Notes under the pieces: generated by a model
Told to the model about the DNA's origin: nothing
What the model saw: the letters and a program-made list of their open reading frames with translations, nothing else
Databases searched by the model: none
Translations under genes and position numbers: made by a program
Source of the DNA: GCA-2717185 sp964474755
Lineage (GTDB): Bacteria; Pseudomonadota; Alphaproteobacteria; UBA8366; GCA-2717185
Assembly: GCA_964474755.1 (NCBI GenBank)
Contig: CAYYUG010000010.1
Coordinates: 1 to 64,000, forward strand
Reading direction: 5' to 3'
Length of the DNA stretch: 64,000 bases
Shown here: piece after piece, positions 26,254 through 34,838 of the stretch
How positions within the stretch are numbered: position 1 is the stretch's first letter
Layout of the letters: the number at the start of each line of letters is the position of its first letter

Positions 26254-27912
26254 TTACGAATGCCACGCAAATTGTTGTGGCTTCCGGGATGCACCTTGTG
26301 AGATCACAATGTTTACCAACGCAGGACCGTCAAACGCCATCGCCTGCTCCAGCGCTGCCGGGATATCCTTCGGGTCTTCAACGAAAATGCCTTTGCCGCC
26401 GAAGTCCTCCATGACTTTGTCGTAGCGCGCGCCGTAGATAAGTGCGTTTGGCTTCATGTTAATCATTGGGTTCTCGGGAATTTCCGGCATGCCCGGGCCA
26501 ATACCGCCATTGTTGAGCACCACGATCTTAGCCGGCAGATTGTAACGGGCTAGCGTTTCCATCTCCATGCCAGAGAAACCAATGGCCGAATCGCCTGAGA
26601 GGTGAATGATTGGCCTGTCCGGATGCACGACGCACGCGGCAACAGCGTGACCTAGACCAACGCCCATCGTGCCGTAGGTGCCTGCGTTCAGGCAGGATCG
26701 TGCGTTGGATACCGGCAGCATCGTGAGCCCGATATCCATTGTGCCGGCGCCCTCGGCGCTCAGAATAGCGTTCTCCGGCATCCAGGCGGCGACATCACGC
26801 AATGCGCGAAAGTAATTCGCTGGCGCAGCATCGTCGTTCAGCTGTGCTTGGAGCGTCGTCACATTCGACGAAATTTTTTCGTCCAGTGCCGTACGCCACG
26901 GTGTGTCCTTCGGGTAAAACCACTGCCGCCCTTCGAGGGCCTGGTTCAACTGCCCCATGATTGACTTGCCATCACCGACAAGCGCCACTTCCGACGGCTT
27001 GTTGTGACCAATCTCCTCGGGTGCGATGTCGAGTTGAATGACTTTGGCGTCAGGTGCGAAACGCGGTGGCAGACCAAAGTGGAAAATCCAATTGAACCGA
27101 GCGCCCATCAGGAAAATGACATCCGCCTGCTGCAGAGCAAGTGTTCGGGCTGCGGAGGCCGCGAGCGGATGCTCATCAGGGACGACACCTTTGCCCATTG
27201 GGGAGCGTACGAACGGGATCTGCGTGCGATCGATAAAGTCGCGCACCTCATCTTCCGCCTGGGCCCAGGCCATGCCCTTGCCAACGAGGGCAAGCGGCCG
27301 CTCGGCTCCTTCAAGGAGGTCCAGCGCTGCCTCAATATTTTCCGTAGGAGCGATCGTACGCGGTGGCTCCGGTACGCGCTCAACCTGCACGATTTCATCG
27401 AGGTCGCATTCTCCCCCGATAATATCGTCTGGCATATCAAGATAGCAGGCGCCTGGGCGGCCAAAAGTTGCGTGCCGCGTCGCCATCTCAACGTAGTAGG
27501 GAATGCGTTTAACACTTTCGATGCCGTGCGCAAACTTACAAAACGGGGTGGCGATGTGGACTTGGCGTTCCTCCTGAAAGGCGCCCATGCCCCCTCGATA
27601 GGTTTCCGAGGCGCCGCCGATCAGAATCATTGGCCAGCAGTTTTGTTGGGCGTTCGCCAAGCCTGCCAGACCATGCACTACACCCGGCCCTGTCACAACG
27701 ATGCAAGCACCCGGGCGGCCAGTCATATAGCCGTAGGCTTGTGCAGCGTAGGATGCGGCTTGCTCGTTGCGCATGCCTACATAGTTGATGCCTTCTTCCT
27801 GTGCCGCAGCGGCAATCGGGCCTACAGGAAAGCCGACGACGCCAAACAGATGGTCGATGCCTTGCTGTTTCAGACTTCTTGCTATCAGGGTTGCACCTGT
27901 GATCTTGCTCAT
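26254..27912 (-). CDS. Thiamine-diphosphate lyase, 2-hydroxyacyl-CoA lyase / oxalyl-CoA decarboxylase family
   Basis: ThDP enzyme of 552 residues. The Pyr domain carries the catalytic Glu in GMRNEQAASYAAQA. A central domain follows, and the PP domain has the GDG-type cofactor motif LSGDSAIGFSGMEMETLARYN with the closing NN in VVLNNGGIG. The segment after GGASE reads GAFQEERQVH, as in eukaryotic HACL1 (MGAFQEF), whereas oxalyl-CoA decarboxylases have a DYEEMDQ-type stretch there. I therefore favour cleavage of a 2-hydroxyacyl-CoA to formyl-CoA and an aldehyde or ketone over oxalyl-CoA decarboxylation, though both families are close. It is likely functionally linked to the adjacent CaiB transferase and the upstream MFS carrier. 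Confidence 0.85.
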   Translation of the reverse strand: MSKITGATLIARSLKQQGIDHLFGVVGFPVGPIAAAAQEEGINYVGMRNEQAASYAAQAYGYMTGRPGACIVVTGPGVVHGLAGLANAQQNCWPMILIGGASETYRGGMGAFQEERQVHIATPFCKFAHGIESVKRIPYYVEMATRHATFGRPGACYLDMPDDIIGGECDLDEIVQVERVPEPPRTIAPTENIEAALDLLEGAERPLALVGKGMAWAQAEDEVRDFIDRTQIPFVRSPMGKGVVPDEHPLAASAARTLALQQADVIFLMGARFNWIFHFGLPPRFAPDAKVIQLDIAPEEIGHNKPSEVALVGDGKSIMGQLNQALEGRQWFYPKDTPWRTALDEKISSNVTTLQAQLNDDAAPANYFRALRDVAAWMPENAILSAEGAGTMDIGLTMLPVSNARSCLNAGTYGTMGVGLGHAVAACVVHPDRPIIHLSGDSAIGFSGMEMETLARYNLPAKIVVLNNGGIGPGMPEIPENPMINMKPNALIYGARYDKVMEDFGGKGIFVEDPKDIPAALEQAMAFDGPALVNIVISQGASRKPQQFAWHS

Positions 27913-28134
27913 TTAATTCATCTCCCATCTTTTTTCATCTAAGAGTTCTACGTAGGAAGTTAACCGACGACATCAAAACATGCTATTGCTTCAAATAGCG
28001 TGGATTCCCTCCAACAAATACTCAGTGTAGACGCCGAGGCACGAAGAATCCTAGTCCGATGGACACTAAATCTAAATTCTGGTCATGACCTACATTGGTA
28101 TTTGAGGATTTGATATCCGCGTATCCGTCAAAAT

Positions 28135-29397
28135 TTACCGTCCTAAGGCCCTGTCGCTATCCGGATTATTGGAAAAATGGACGCGGATACGCTCTACGGC
28201 TGCATTATTAATGGTGAAAGTCATCAGAAGACCACTCATCAGGACGGTGCCGGCCAGCAGCCACGAAAGGGTGTCGTAGCTAAATTGCGCGACCAGAACG
28301 CCGCCAATGGCCGCGCCCGCGGCGGTGCCACCCCAATTGCTGCAGGAAATGACACCAGCAAGGGCCCCTCGAGAGGCACCGCCGGCCTCTGCGAGCAAGA
28401 TCATGAGAACGGTCGTGACCGGCACGATCAGCAGCATGAATAGTCCTGCCACTGATACTGAGAACCAGGGCCCGCTTTCGAGGAAAAACACGCCTAGTCC
28501 TGGAACAATCGCCGCCAGTAACAATCCGGCGGTTATGGAAAGCCGTCGGGTGCTGCCCCCGATTTTGCCGCCCAGTAGCGGTGCCGCCATCGCCCAGAGG
28601 GCGACTGCGGCCACTGGCAGAGCAACATCTACAGTCTTCAAGCTATAGGTCACGATCAGGAAAGCCGGAAAGAAGGTAACGATTACGCCCCAGGTGACAC
28701 GCGCCAGAAAATTAGTCCCTGCCATGTACCATGTGACAGGGAGCGCGGCGACCTGGCGCAATCGTTGCGCCAGCGCAAGCCGGGCCGCTTTGCGCCGGTA
28801 ATAGGGTAACAGCACGAATAAGGTTAGCGAGGTGCAGAGTAGTGTTACGCCCAAGACTAGAAAGGAGACGCGCCAACCTGCGAATTCGGCGAGCACGGCT
28901 GCCAAAGGCAGGCCTATGACGCTGCTTGTTCCCGGCTGCATGGTGATAATGGCAATCGACATGGGTCTGCGTGGAACGGGGAAGACGTCGCCGACCAGCG
29001 CGATGCAGGTAGGGGGCACCATGCCACCGCCAATCCCTACTAGAACGCTGAACCCCGCGGCTAAGGCAAATCCGGGCGCCATCGCAATGCCAAGAGTACC
29101 AGCCGCCAGGCAGCTGGTTCCGAGAAGCAGGACTGGCTTTCGGCCATAGGTGTCGGAGAAGGCCCCCGCGATCAGTGCTGTGGTTGCCCAGGCCGCGGCG
29201 GCAGTGGTCACAAGCTGTCCTGCCACCGGGACCGAGGTATCGAATGTGGCTGCCATATCTACCAACAGCGGCCCCATCATTGCCACCGCCGTGACGGCAA
29301 GAAAAACCGCGAACGCCATGCTGCTCAGCAAGAGCATGAAGCCTATGTTGCTTATAGCGTGCCGTGATACCACGATCCGGTCCGTTCGAACGGCCAA
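28135..29397 (-). CDS. MFS transporter
   Basis: Protein of 420 residues with about twelve hydrophobic helices. The loop 2-3 signature is GAFSDTYGRKPVLLLG and a second half-repeat begins near residue 210. The arrangement fits the drug/metabolite-H+ antiporter group of the major facilitator superfamily. Substrate not determinable. It is upstream of the ThDP lyase on the same strand (222-bp gap) and could import the compound processed by the ThDP/CoA-transferase pair. It is divergent from the downstream-facing alpha/beta hydrolase. Confidence 0.87.
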   Translation of the reverse strand: MAVRTDRIVVSRHAISNIGFMLLLSSMAFAVFLAVTAVAMMGPLLVDMAATFDTSVPVAGQLVTTAAAAWATTALIAGAFSDTYGRKPVLLLGTSCLAAGTLGIAMAPGFALAAGFSVLVGIGGGMVPPTCIALVGDVFPVPRRPMSIAIITMQPGTSSVIGLPLAAVLAEFAGWRVSFLVLGVTLLCTSLTLFVLLPYYRRKAARLALAQRLRQVAALPVTWYMAGTNFLARVTWGVIVTFFPAFLIVTYSLKTVDVALPVAAVALWAMAAPLLGGKIGGSTRRLSITAGLLLAAIVPGLGVFFLESGPWFSVSVAGLFMLLIVPVTTVLMILLAEAGGASRGALAGVISCSNWGGTAAGAAIGGVLVAQFSYDTLSWLLAGTVLMSGLLMTFTINNAAVERIRVHFSNNPDSDRALGR

Positions 29398-29545
29398 TGC
29401 TGGCCGAGGTTAATCCGATTACCTTTTTTAGCAGTTGCGCACCGGCTAATCACGTGGCCAGGATTGAAGTGGGGACCCAAGTGACACATATTGGTAGGCC
29501 CTGCTGCTACTATCTTGCAGTTCCAATTACAAAACCATTTCAGCA

Positions 29546-30496
29546 ATGAATGACCCCTTCGCCGGGATAGATCCTGACGCACCAGACTGGTTCCGAACCG
29601 CGATTACTCATCCCGTCCAATCTCAATTTGTTGAGGTTTTGGGATGTCGGATTCATTATCTCGCCTGGTTCCGCTCAGCAGCGGAGGGGGCATGTGTGCC
29701 GAAGACCCCCGGCTTGTTGCTTATCCATGGAGGCGGAGCGCACGCGAACTGGTGGCGGTTCATTGCGCCGTTCTTTGCCGACAGTCATCGCGTCTGTGCC
29801 ATTGACCTCTCGGGCATGGGCGAAAGTGGAGCCCGCAATCTTTATTCGTCTGAATCATGGGCTGCCGAAATTGATGCGGTACTTTGCGACGCCGGGCTGT
29901 TTGTTGAGGGATCGGATCCGAACAGCCCGAAGCCACTAGTCGTGGGCCATAGTTTCGGTGGGCTTATGGCAATGAAATTTGGTGCAAAGTCTGGTCACCG
30001 TCTCGGCGGTACTGTGATAGTGGACTCCCCAGTTCAGGATCCAGCCGAAACGCCGTTGCCGGAACCGGCGAATTCGACCCGTATGGGGCCGCCGATTTAT
30101 CCCGACCAGACGACGGCGCTATCCCGCTTTCGGCTGATGCCAGCGCAGCCCTGCGAGAACGACTTCATCACAAATTACATCGCCCGCACCTCTATCCGCG
30201 AAGTCGAAGGCGGTTGGTCCTGGAAGTTTGATTTCAGGGTAATGGGTTCGCGCCGGTTCGGTGAGCCCTATCGCGCTGAACTTGGGGCCTTGAAAGGCCG
30301 TGTTGCTCTCATCTATGGCGAGAAAAGTGCCATAGTTTCTCCGCAGACCGTTGCCTATATGTCTCAGTTAATGGGCCAAGAGGCGCCTATCGTCGAGATC
30401 CCCAACGCGCATCATCACTTAATGCTCGACCAACCGCTTGCTTTTGTCGCCGCGCTCCGCGCAATTCTTGACACGTGGTCCCGCCACCCGAGATAG
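29546..30496 (+). CDS. Alpha/beta hydrolase
   Basis: Protein of 316 residues with the oxyanion motif LLIHGGGAHANWW, the nucleophile elbow VVGHSFGG, an acidic residue following the strand VALIYGEKSA and the catalytic His in NAHHHLMLDQP. It has the size and layout of cofactor-free hydrolases such as epoxide hydrolases, haloalkane dehalogenases or esterases of catabolic pathways; the HGGG motif favours esterase-like activity. The start ATG at 29546 is preceded by a weak ribosome site. It is convergent with typA. Confidence 0.86.
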   Translation: MNDPFAGIDPDAPDWFRTAITHPVQSQFVEVLGCRIHYLAWFRSAAEGACVPKTPGLLLIHGGGAHANWWRFIAPFFADSHRVCAIDLSGMGESGARNLYSSESWAAEIDAVLCDAGLFVEGSDPNSPKPLVVGHSFGGLMAMKFGAKSGHRLGGTVIVDSPVQDPAETPLPEPANSTRMGPPIYPDQTTALSRFRLMPAQPCENDFITNYIARTSIREVEGGWSWKFDFRVMGSRRFGEPYRAELGALKGRVALIYGEKSAIVSPQTVAYMSQLMGQEAPIVEIPNAHHHLMLDQPLAFVAALRAILDTWSRHPR

Positions 30497-30565
30497 GGGT
30501 AAATTTTTTCACTGAAAGATGTAATGTCAGACAGCGTTCTTTCAGGTGCGGGAATTCGTTATGGC

Positions 30566-32389
30566 CTAAGCGCTTTCCTTCAGCCGAGAAGCCTTCTTGC
30601 GTTCGTGTGGATCCAGGTGGCGTTTGCGTAAGCGAATACTATCCGGTGTGACCTCGACTAACTCATCATCCTCAATATAGGCTATCGCCTGCTCCAGCGA
30701 GAGCTTGCGTGGCGGCGATAGCGTGACCGCATCATCTTTACCGGCGGCGCGAATGTTAGTGAGTTGTTTAGCCTTCAACGGGTTTACTTCGAGATCGTTA
30801 CCGCGACTGTTCTCGCCGATGATCATGCCGCCATAGACCGGCACGCCAGAGCCTATGAATAGGGTTGCTCGTGCCTCAAAACCCATCAATCCGTAGGCCA
30901 CACTCTTGCCATTGCTGATCGAGACTAGCACCCCGTTGCGTCGCCCTTCGATGAGCCCAGCATAGGGACCGTATTCCCGATACAAACGATTGATGACGCC
31001 GGTGCCGCGGGTCTCTGTCAGGAAGTCGCCGTGATAACCGATTAATCCGCGCGAGGGTGCCACAATGCTGAGCCGCAGTTTGCCACCGCCGGATGGGCGC
31101 ATCTCTTCAATCCTGCCGCGCCGTGCGGCGATGGATTCCATGACAGTGCCGGAAAAACCTTCATCTACGTCGATTACCACATCCTCATAAGGCTCGAGCG
31201 TAGCACCACTTTTGGTGTCCTTGCGTGTCAGTACGCGCGGTCGGCTAATCGACAGCTCGAAGCCTTCTCGACGCATTGTCTCGATAAGTACGCCGAGCTG
31301 CAACTCACCGCGGCCTGCGACCTCAAAGGCGTCAGCATCCTCTGTCTCAGTCACCTGAATCGCGACATTTCCTTCTGCTTCGGCAAGTAGCCGCGAGCGG
31401 ATTAGCCTGGACGTGACCTTCTTTCCAGACTGACCAGCGAGCGGAGAGTCGTTGATCGAGAAGATCATCGCCAAGGTCGGAGGGTCAACTGGCTCGGCAG
31501 GTAGGCTGTCGCCGACCTCAAGATCGCATAGCGTATTGGATACAGTCGCTGTGCCGAAACCGGCTAGCGCAATTATGTCGCCGGCATGGGCCTCTTCGAC
31601 CGGGGAGCGGGCGACACCATCGAAGCGCAGTACCTTGGTGATCCGCGTCTGGTCTACTTTGTTGCCGTCTCGGTCAAGCGCCTGCGCCGTCATATTCTGA
31701 GTGACCGTGCCCGCCTCTATGCGGCCGGTCAGTACACGTCCAAGGAAGGGGTCACTTTCAAGGGTGGTCGCAAGCATGCGGAACGGGCCTTGGCCGGTCA
31801 CACTCGGTTCTGGCACGTGGTTGATTACTGTCTCGAACAGGATAGCCATATTGTCGGTTAGCTGCTCCGACTCTGCTGCCGCGCGCCCTTCCTTGGCTGA
31901 GGCGAACAGAATTGGAAAATCGAGCTGTTCGTCACTGGCTTCCAGAGCTACGAACAGATCAAACACCTCGTCATGCACCTCGTCTGGCCGCGCGTCTAGC
32001 TTGTCCACCTTGTTGACGACGACAATCGGCTTGAGGCCGAGCTTCAACGCCTTTGTAGTGACAAATTTGGTTTGGGGCATTGGCCCTTCCGAGGCATCGA
32101 CAAGCAGCAGTACACCATCGACCATGCCCAGAATACGCTCCACCTCACCCCCGAAATCAGCATGGCCTGGTGTATCGACAATGTTGATGCGGGTTTCGCC
32201 CCAGGTGATGGAGGCGCATTTCGACAGGATGGTGATACCGCGCTCGCGCTCCTGGTCGTTCGAATCCATGATCCGTTCAACGACTTGTTGGTTTTCTCGG
32301 AAATGCCCGCTCTGTTGCAGCAGAGCGTCGACGAGCGTGGTTTTGCCATGGTCGACATGGGCGATGATGGCGATATTGCGGATTTCCAC
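30566..32389 (-). CDS. typA: Ribosome-associated GTPase TypA/BipA
   Basis: Translational GTPase of 607 residues, normal length. Motifs: G1 AHVDHGKTTL (residues 10-19), switch I with RERGITILSK, G3 DTPGHADFGGEVER, G4 NKVDK and G5 in FASAKEG. Domains II, III and V follow, then the BipA-specific C-terminal domain (PVYGGMIIGENSRG, LTNIRAAGKDDAV). It binds 70S ribosomes, aids 50S assembly at low temperature and affects stress responses. It is a single gene, the last clear housekeeping protein gene before the accessory region to the right. Confidence 0.98.
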   Translation of the reverse strand: MEIRNIAIIAHVDHGKTTLVDALLQQSGHFRENQQVVERIMDSNDQERERGITILSKCASITWGETRINIVDTPGHADFGGEVERILGMVDGVLLLVDASEGPMPQTKFVTTKALKLGLKPIVVVNKVDKLDARPDEVHDEVFDLFVALEASDEQLDFPILFASAKEGRAAAESEQLTDNMAILFETVINHVPEPSVTGQGPFRMLATTLESDPFLGRVLTGRIEAGTVTQNMTAQALDRDGNKVDQTRITKVLRFDGVARSPVEEAHAGDIIALAGFGTATVSNTLCDLEVGDSLPAEPVDPPTLAMIFSINDSPLAGQSGKKVTSRLIRSRLLAEAEGNVAIQVTETEDADAFEVAGRGELQLGVLIETMRREGFELSISRPRVLTRKDTKSGATLEPYEDVVIDVDEGFSGTVMESIAARRGRIEEMRPSGGGKLRLSIVAPSRGLIGYHGDFLTETRGTGVINRLYREYGPYAGLIEGRRNGVLVSISNGKSVAYGLMGFEARATLFIGSGVPVYGGMIIGENSRGNDLEVNPLKAKQLTNIRAAGKDDAVTLSPPRKLSLEQAIAYIEDDELVEVTPDSIRLRKRHLDPHERKKASRLKESA

Positions 32390-32722
32390 GAAGGGTTCCT
32401 TGCACGAGTGAGTAAGGGGAGGGCGGCCGCTCCGCGTTGGCCGCCTTCTAATCGATTGGCTCAGGAAAATCCAGCCCCTGAAGGCGAAGTCGCCATTCGC
32501 AGGGGCTTATTGCTTTTCTATGAGGTGTCCGTACGCGTCCGTAACTCAGCTGCATAGAGCAGTTAATTCTGAAGTATTTATCATTATTAAGTTTTTTTTA
32601 TGAATAAAAACAATGTTTTATAGAAAATATTGTCTCGAATTAACGATGTGTGAATGATTGGTGCATTATTGATGTAAGCAGTTTTAAATTAACGATAATT
32701 CTGATATTGGTTCATTTCATAA
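32390..32722. other. AT-rich intergenic stretch between typA and tRNA-Arg
   Basis: The first 130 bp are GC-rich and contain a hairpin (32473-32507). From about 32560 the sequence is very AT-rich (runs such as AAGTTTTTTTTATG). It must hold the typA promoter and the tRNA-Arg promoter. No gene seen. Confidence 0.5.
32473..32507 (+). terminator. Stem-loop upstream of typA (terminator-like)
   Basis: AGCCCCTG (32473-32480) pairs with CAGGGGCT (32500-32507). An inner GGCGA/TCGCC pair can form within the loop, and TTATTGCTTTT follows on the plus strand. The shape fits an intrinsic terminator for plus-strand transcripts, but no plus-strand gene lies immediately upstream; it could instead be in the typA leader RNA. 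Confidence 0.4.
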
Positions 32723-32799
32723 GGGCCCGTAGCTCATCCGGATAGAGCGCGAGATTCCTAATCTCGAGGTAGCAGGTTCGAGTCCTGCCGGGCTCACCA
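32723..32799 (+). tRNA. tRNA-Arg (anticodon CCT)
   Basis: A 77-nt sequence with acceptor arms GGGCCCG/CGGGCTC (one G-U pair), discriminator A and encoded CCA. The anticodon stem CGAGA/TCTCG encloses the loop TTCCTAA, giving anticodon CCT. The T-loop is TTCGAGT. It reads AGG. It is isolated in an AT-rich region and marks the transition from core to catabolic genes. Confidence 0.97.
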
Positions 32800-33200
32800 G
32801 TAATTATCTCATATCAGCCTATAACGGCTTCTAGAGAGTGTTTTCAAACACATAGGCGCATTACCATCGGACCAATACTTTTATCTATTTAACAAATGGT
32901 TTGGAATGCCTTGTCTGGACGTTTGGCAGGCATAACTGCCGAAAAAAATTGTAACTGGTAATCTTTTAAAGTTATTCCATGAGATGGTTTAGCGCGGAGT
33001 TTGCGACTTACCCATTAATGATTGTTTGCTTATGGTTTGTCTAATGTTTGTGGGTAATTTCATAAACAATGTCGTTTGTTATAATTTTAGTTGAGATGCG
33101 GATGGTGGGTTCCGACCAATAGAAACAACCTGCGCGGAATTTGGCGATGACCAAGACGAGCGCAGCAAATCAACTTTCGAAATTCACGGAGTTATTTTAC
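32800..33200. other. AT-rich stretch downstream of tRNA-Arg, no gene seen
   Basis: About 400 bp of low GC content with no recognisable gene, integrase or clear repeat of the tRNA 3' end. It includes the upstream region of the LLM monooxygenase gene. Confidence 0.5.
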
Positions 33201-34556
33201 ATGTCCGACAGCACCGTCCGGAGCATGAACCTCGCGGTATTTCTCACATCGTGCGGGAACTATCACCATTTAGGATGGCGGCACCCAGAAGCTTGGGTGG
33301 ATGGCAGCACCAACATCAAACGATGGGTAGAGATGGCGGGAATAGCGGAGCGTGCGAAACTCGATATGCTTTTTATCGCCGATCAGATTGCCATCGTGGG
33401 AGGTGAAGAACTATCTGCTATCGAGAATAGCTCTAAAGTAAATCGCTTCGAACCGATGACTTTGCTTTCTGCTCTCACTGCGCACACTCAAAACATCGGC
33501 CTTGCGGGTACGTGCGCTACCAGCTACTCCGAGCCGTATACCGTCGCGCGGATGTTTGCCTCACTCGACCATCTATCAGGGGGCCGCGCAGGTTGGAACT
33601 GTGTGACTGGAGGTCAGAAGGAAGAGGCCCAGAATTTTAGTCTTGAACGCCACGCGGCCCATGCGGACCGCTACGAGCGAGCTAATGAATTTGCAAATGT
33701 GGTGATGGGACTGTGGGATAGTTTTGAAGAAGATGCCTTGGTCTACAACAAAGAAAGCGGACGTTTTTTTGACGCTTCCAAAATTCATACTCTCAACCAC
33801 CGGGGCAAATATTTCTCCGTGCGTGGTCCACTTAATGTATCGCGTTCGCCCCAAGGGTGGCCTGTAGTAATTCAGGCTGGCGGATCAGATGAGACAATTG
33901 AGATGGCGTCAAGAATCGCGGATGTTCTTTTCACAGCCCAGGCAGATTTTGATTCTGCGCGTGATTTTTACCATCGGGTAAAGACTGCTGTATGCGCGCG
34001 GGGACGACCGGCGGACTCTATCCGTGTTATGCCCGGGCTCTCGGTGTTTGTCGCTCCTACGCGCGAGGAAGCGGAAGATAAGTTTGATGCACTTCATGAC
34101 ATGGTTGATGTGAAGGATGCGATTGAAGGACTCAGCCGTCTCCTAGGAGGGGTCGACCTTTCCGACTTTGATCCGGAAGCACCAATGCCAGCGTTAGAAG
34201 GCAATGACCTTCGTAAGAGTGGACCAGGCACATTCGTGCGAATTGGACGCGAGAACAACTACACACTGGGACAAGTAGCGGTGCAAGCAAAGGCCGCTCG
34301 CAACCACTGTCTTGTCATAGGCACAGTTGAAGAGGTCGCGGATCACATGGAGAACTGGTTTCTAAATGGTGCCGCAGACGGCTTTAATCTGTTACCCGCG
34401 ATAGTTCCTGGCACCTTGACTGACTTCTGTAAATTAGTGGTGCCTGAGCTTCAATCACGAGGTCTATTTCGCTCTGAATACGAAGGCGTGACATTGAGGG
34501 GGAACATGGGCCTCGGAGGCCCTCGGATGAGCGATCGCCACGATTGGGCTCCTTAA
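33201..34556 (+). CDS. LLM flavin-dependent monooxygenase, NtaA/SnaA/DszA type
   Basis: About 451 residues when started at the ATG at 33201, which has a GGAG ten bases upstream; an in-frame TTG at 33141 would add 20 residues. The N-terminal TIM-barrel motif AVFLTSCGNYHHLGWRHPEAW and the GGRAGWNCVTG segment are signatures of the two-component flavin monooxygenases acting on nitrilotriacetate, EDTA, pristinamycin or dibenzothiophene sulfone. The C-terminal LRGNMGLGG is also typical. It needs reduced FMN from a separate reductase, not found here. It likely oxidises an amine or organosulfur substrate. First gene right of tRNA-Arg. Confidence 0.9.
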   Translation: MSDSTVRSMNLAVFLTSCGNYHHLGWRHPEAWVDGSTNIKRWVEMAGIAERAKLDMLFIADQIAIVGGEELSAIENSSKVNRFEPMTLLSALTAHTQNIGLAGTCATSYSEPYTVARMFASLDHLSGGRAGWNCVTGGQKEEAQNFSLERHAAHADRYERANEFANVVMGLWDSFEEDALVYNKESGRFFDASKIHTLNHRGKYFSVRGPLNVSRSPQGWPVVIQAGGSDETIEMASRIADVLFTAQADFDSARDFYHRVKTAVCARGRPADSIRVMPGLSVFVAPTREEAEDKFDALHDMVDVKDAIEGLSRLLGGVDLSDFDPEAPMPALEGNDLRKSGPGTFVRIGRENNYTLGQVAVQAKAARNHCLVIGTVEEVADHMENWFLNGAADGFNLLPAIVPGTLTDFCKLVVPELQSRGLFRSEYEGVTLRGNMGLGGPRMSDRHDWAP

Positions 34557-34838
34557 ACTTATCTGAACAAAGAGCCGGTGTTGTCCCGGAGGTATTGTTA
34601 AAACCTGGCTAATTTCCAGAAAAATCTCTGCCTATCGGGGCAATAACAAATAACAATGCATTTCATACTTTTTTGCCAGAAGTACCTTTATATTCCTAAC
34701 ATTGGTATTGAGGGTACTAGCTCTATTGGGCATGCCAGTATTTCTCATGATATTTCAGTTGCCGAGGTCCGTGTGGCGTAGCGAAGCTCGCAAGGCAATT
34801 ATAAAGCCAACCCCTAAAACGATTTTCTCCGCGCCAGG

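Noticed and set aside
26254..27912. Plain oxalyl-CoA decarboxylase call
   Set aside because: The GAFQEE segment matches HACL1 rather than the DYEEMDQ stretch of oxalyl-CoA decarboxylase, so the narrower name was not used.
32723..33200. Prophage or integrative element at tRNA-Arg
   Set aside because: No integrase, attachment repeat or phage gene visible next to the tRNA in this window.
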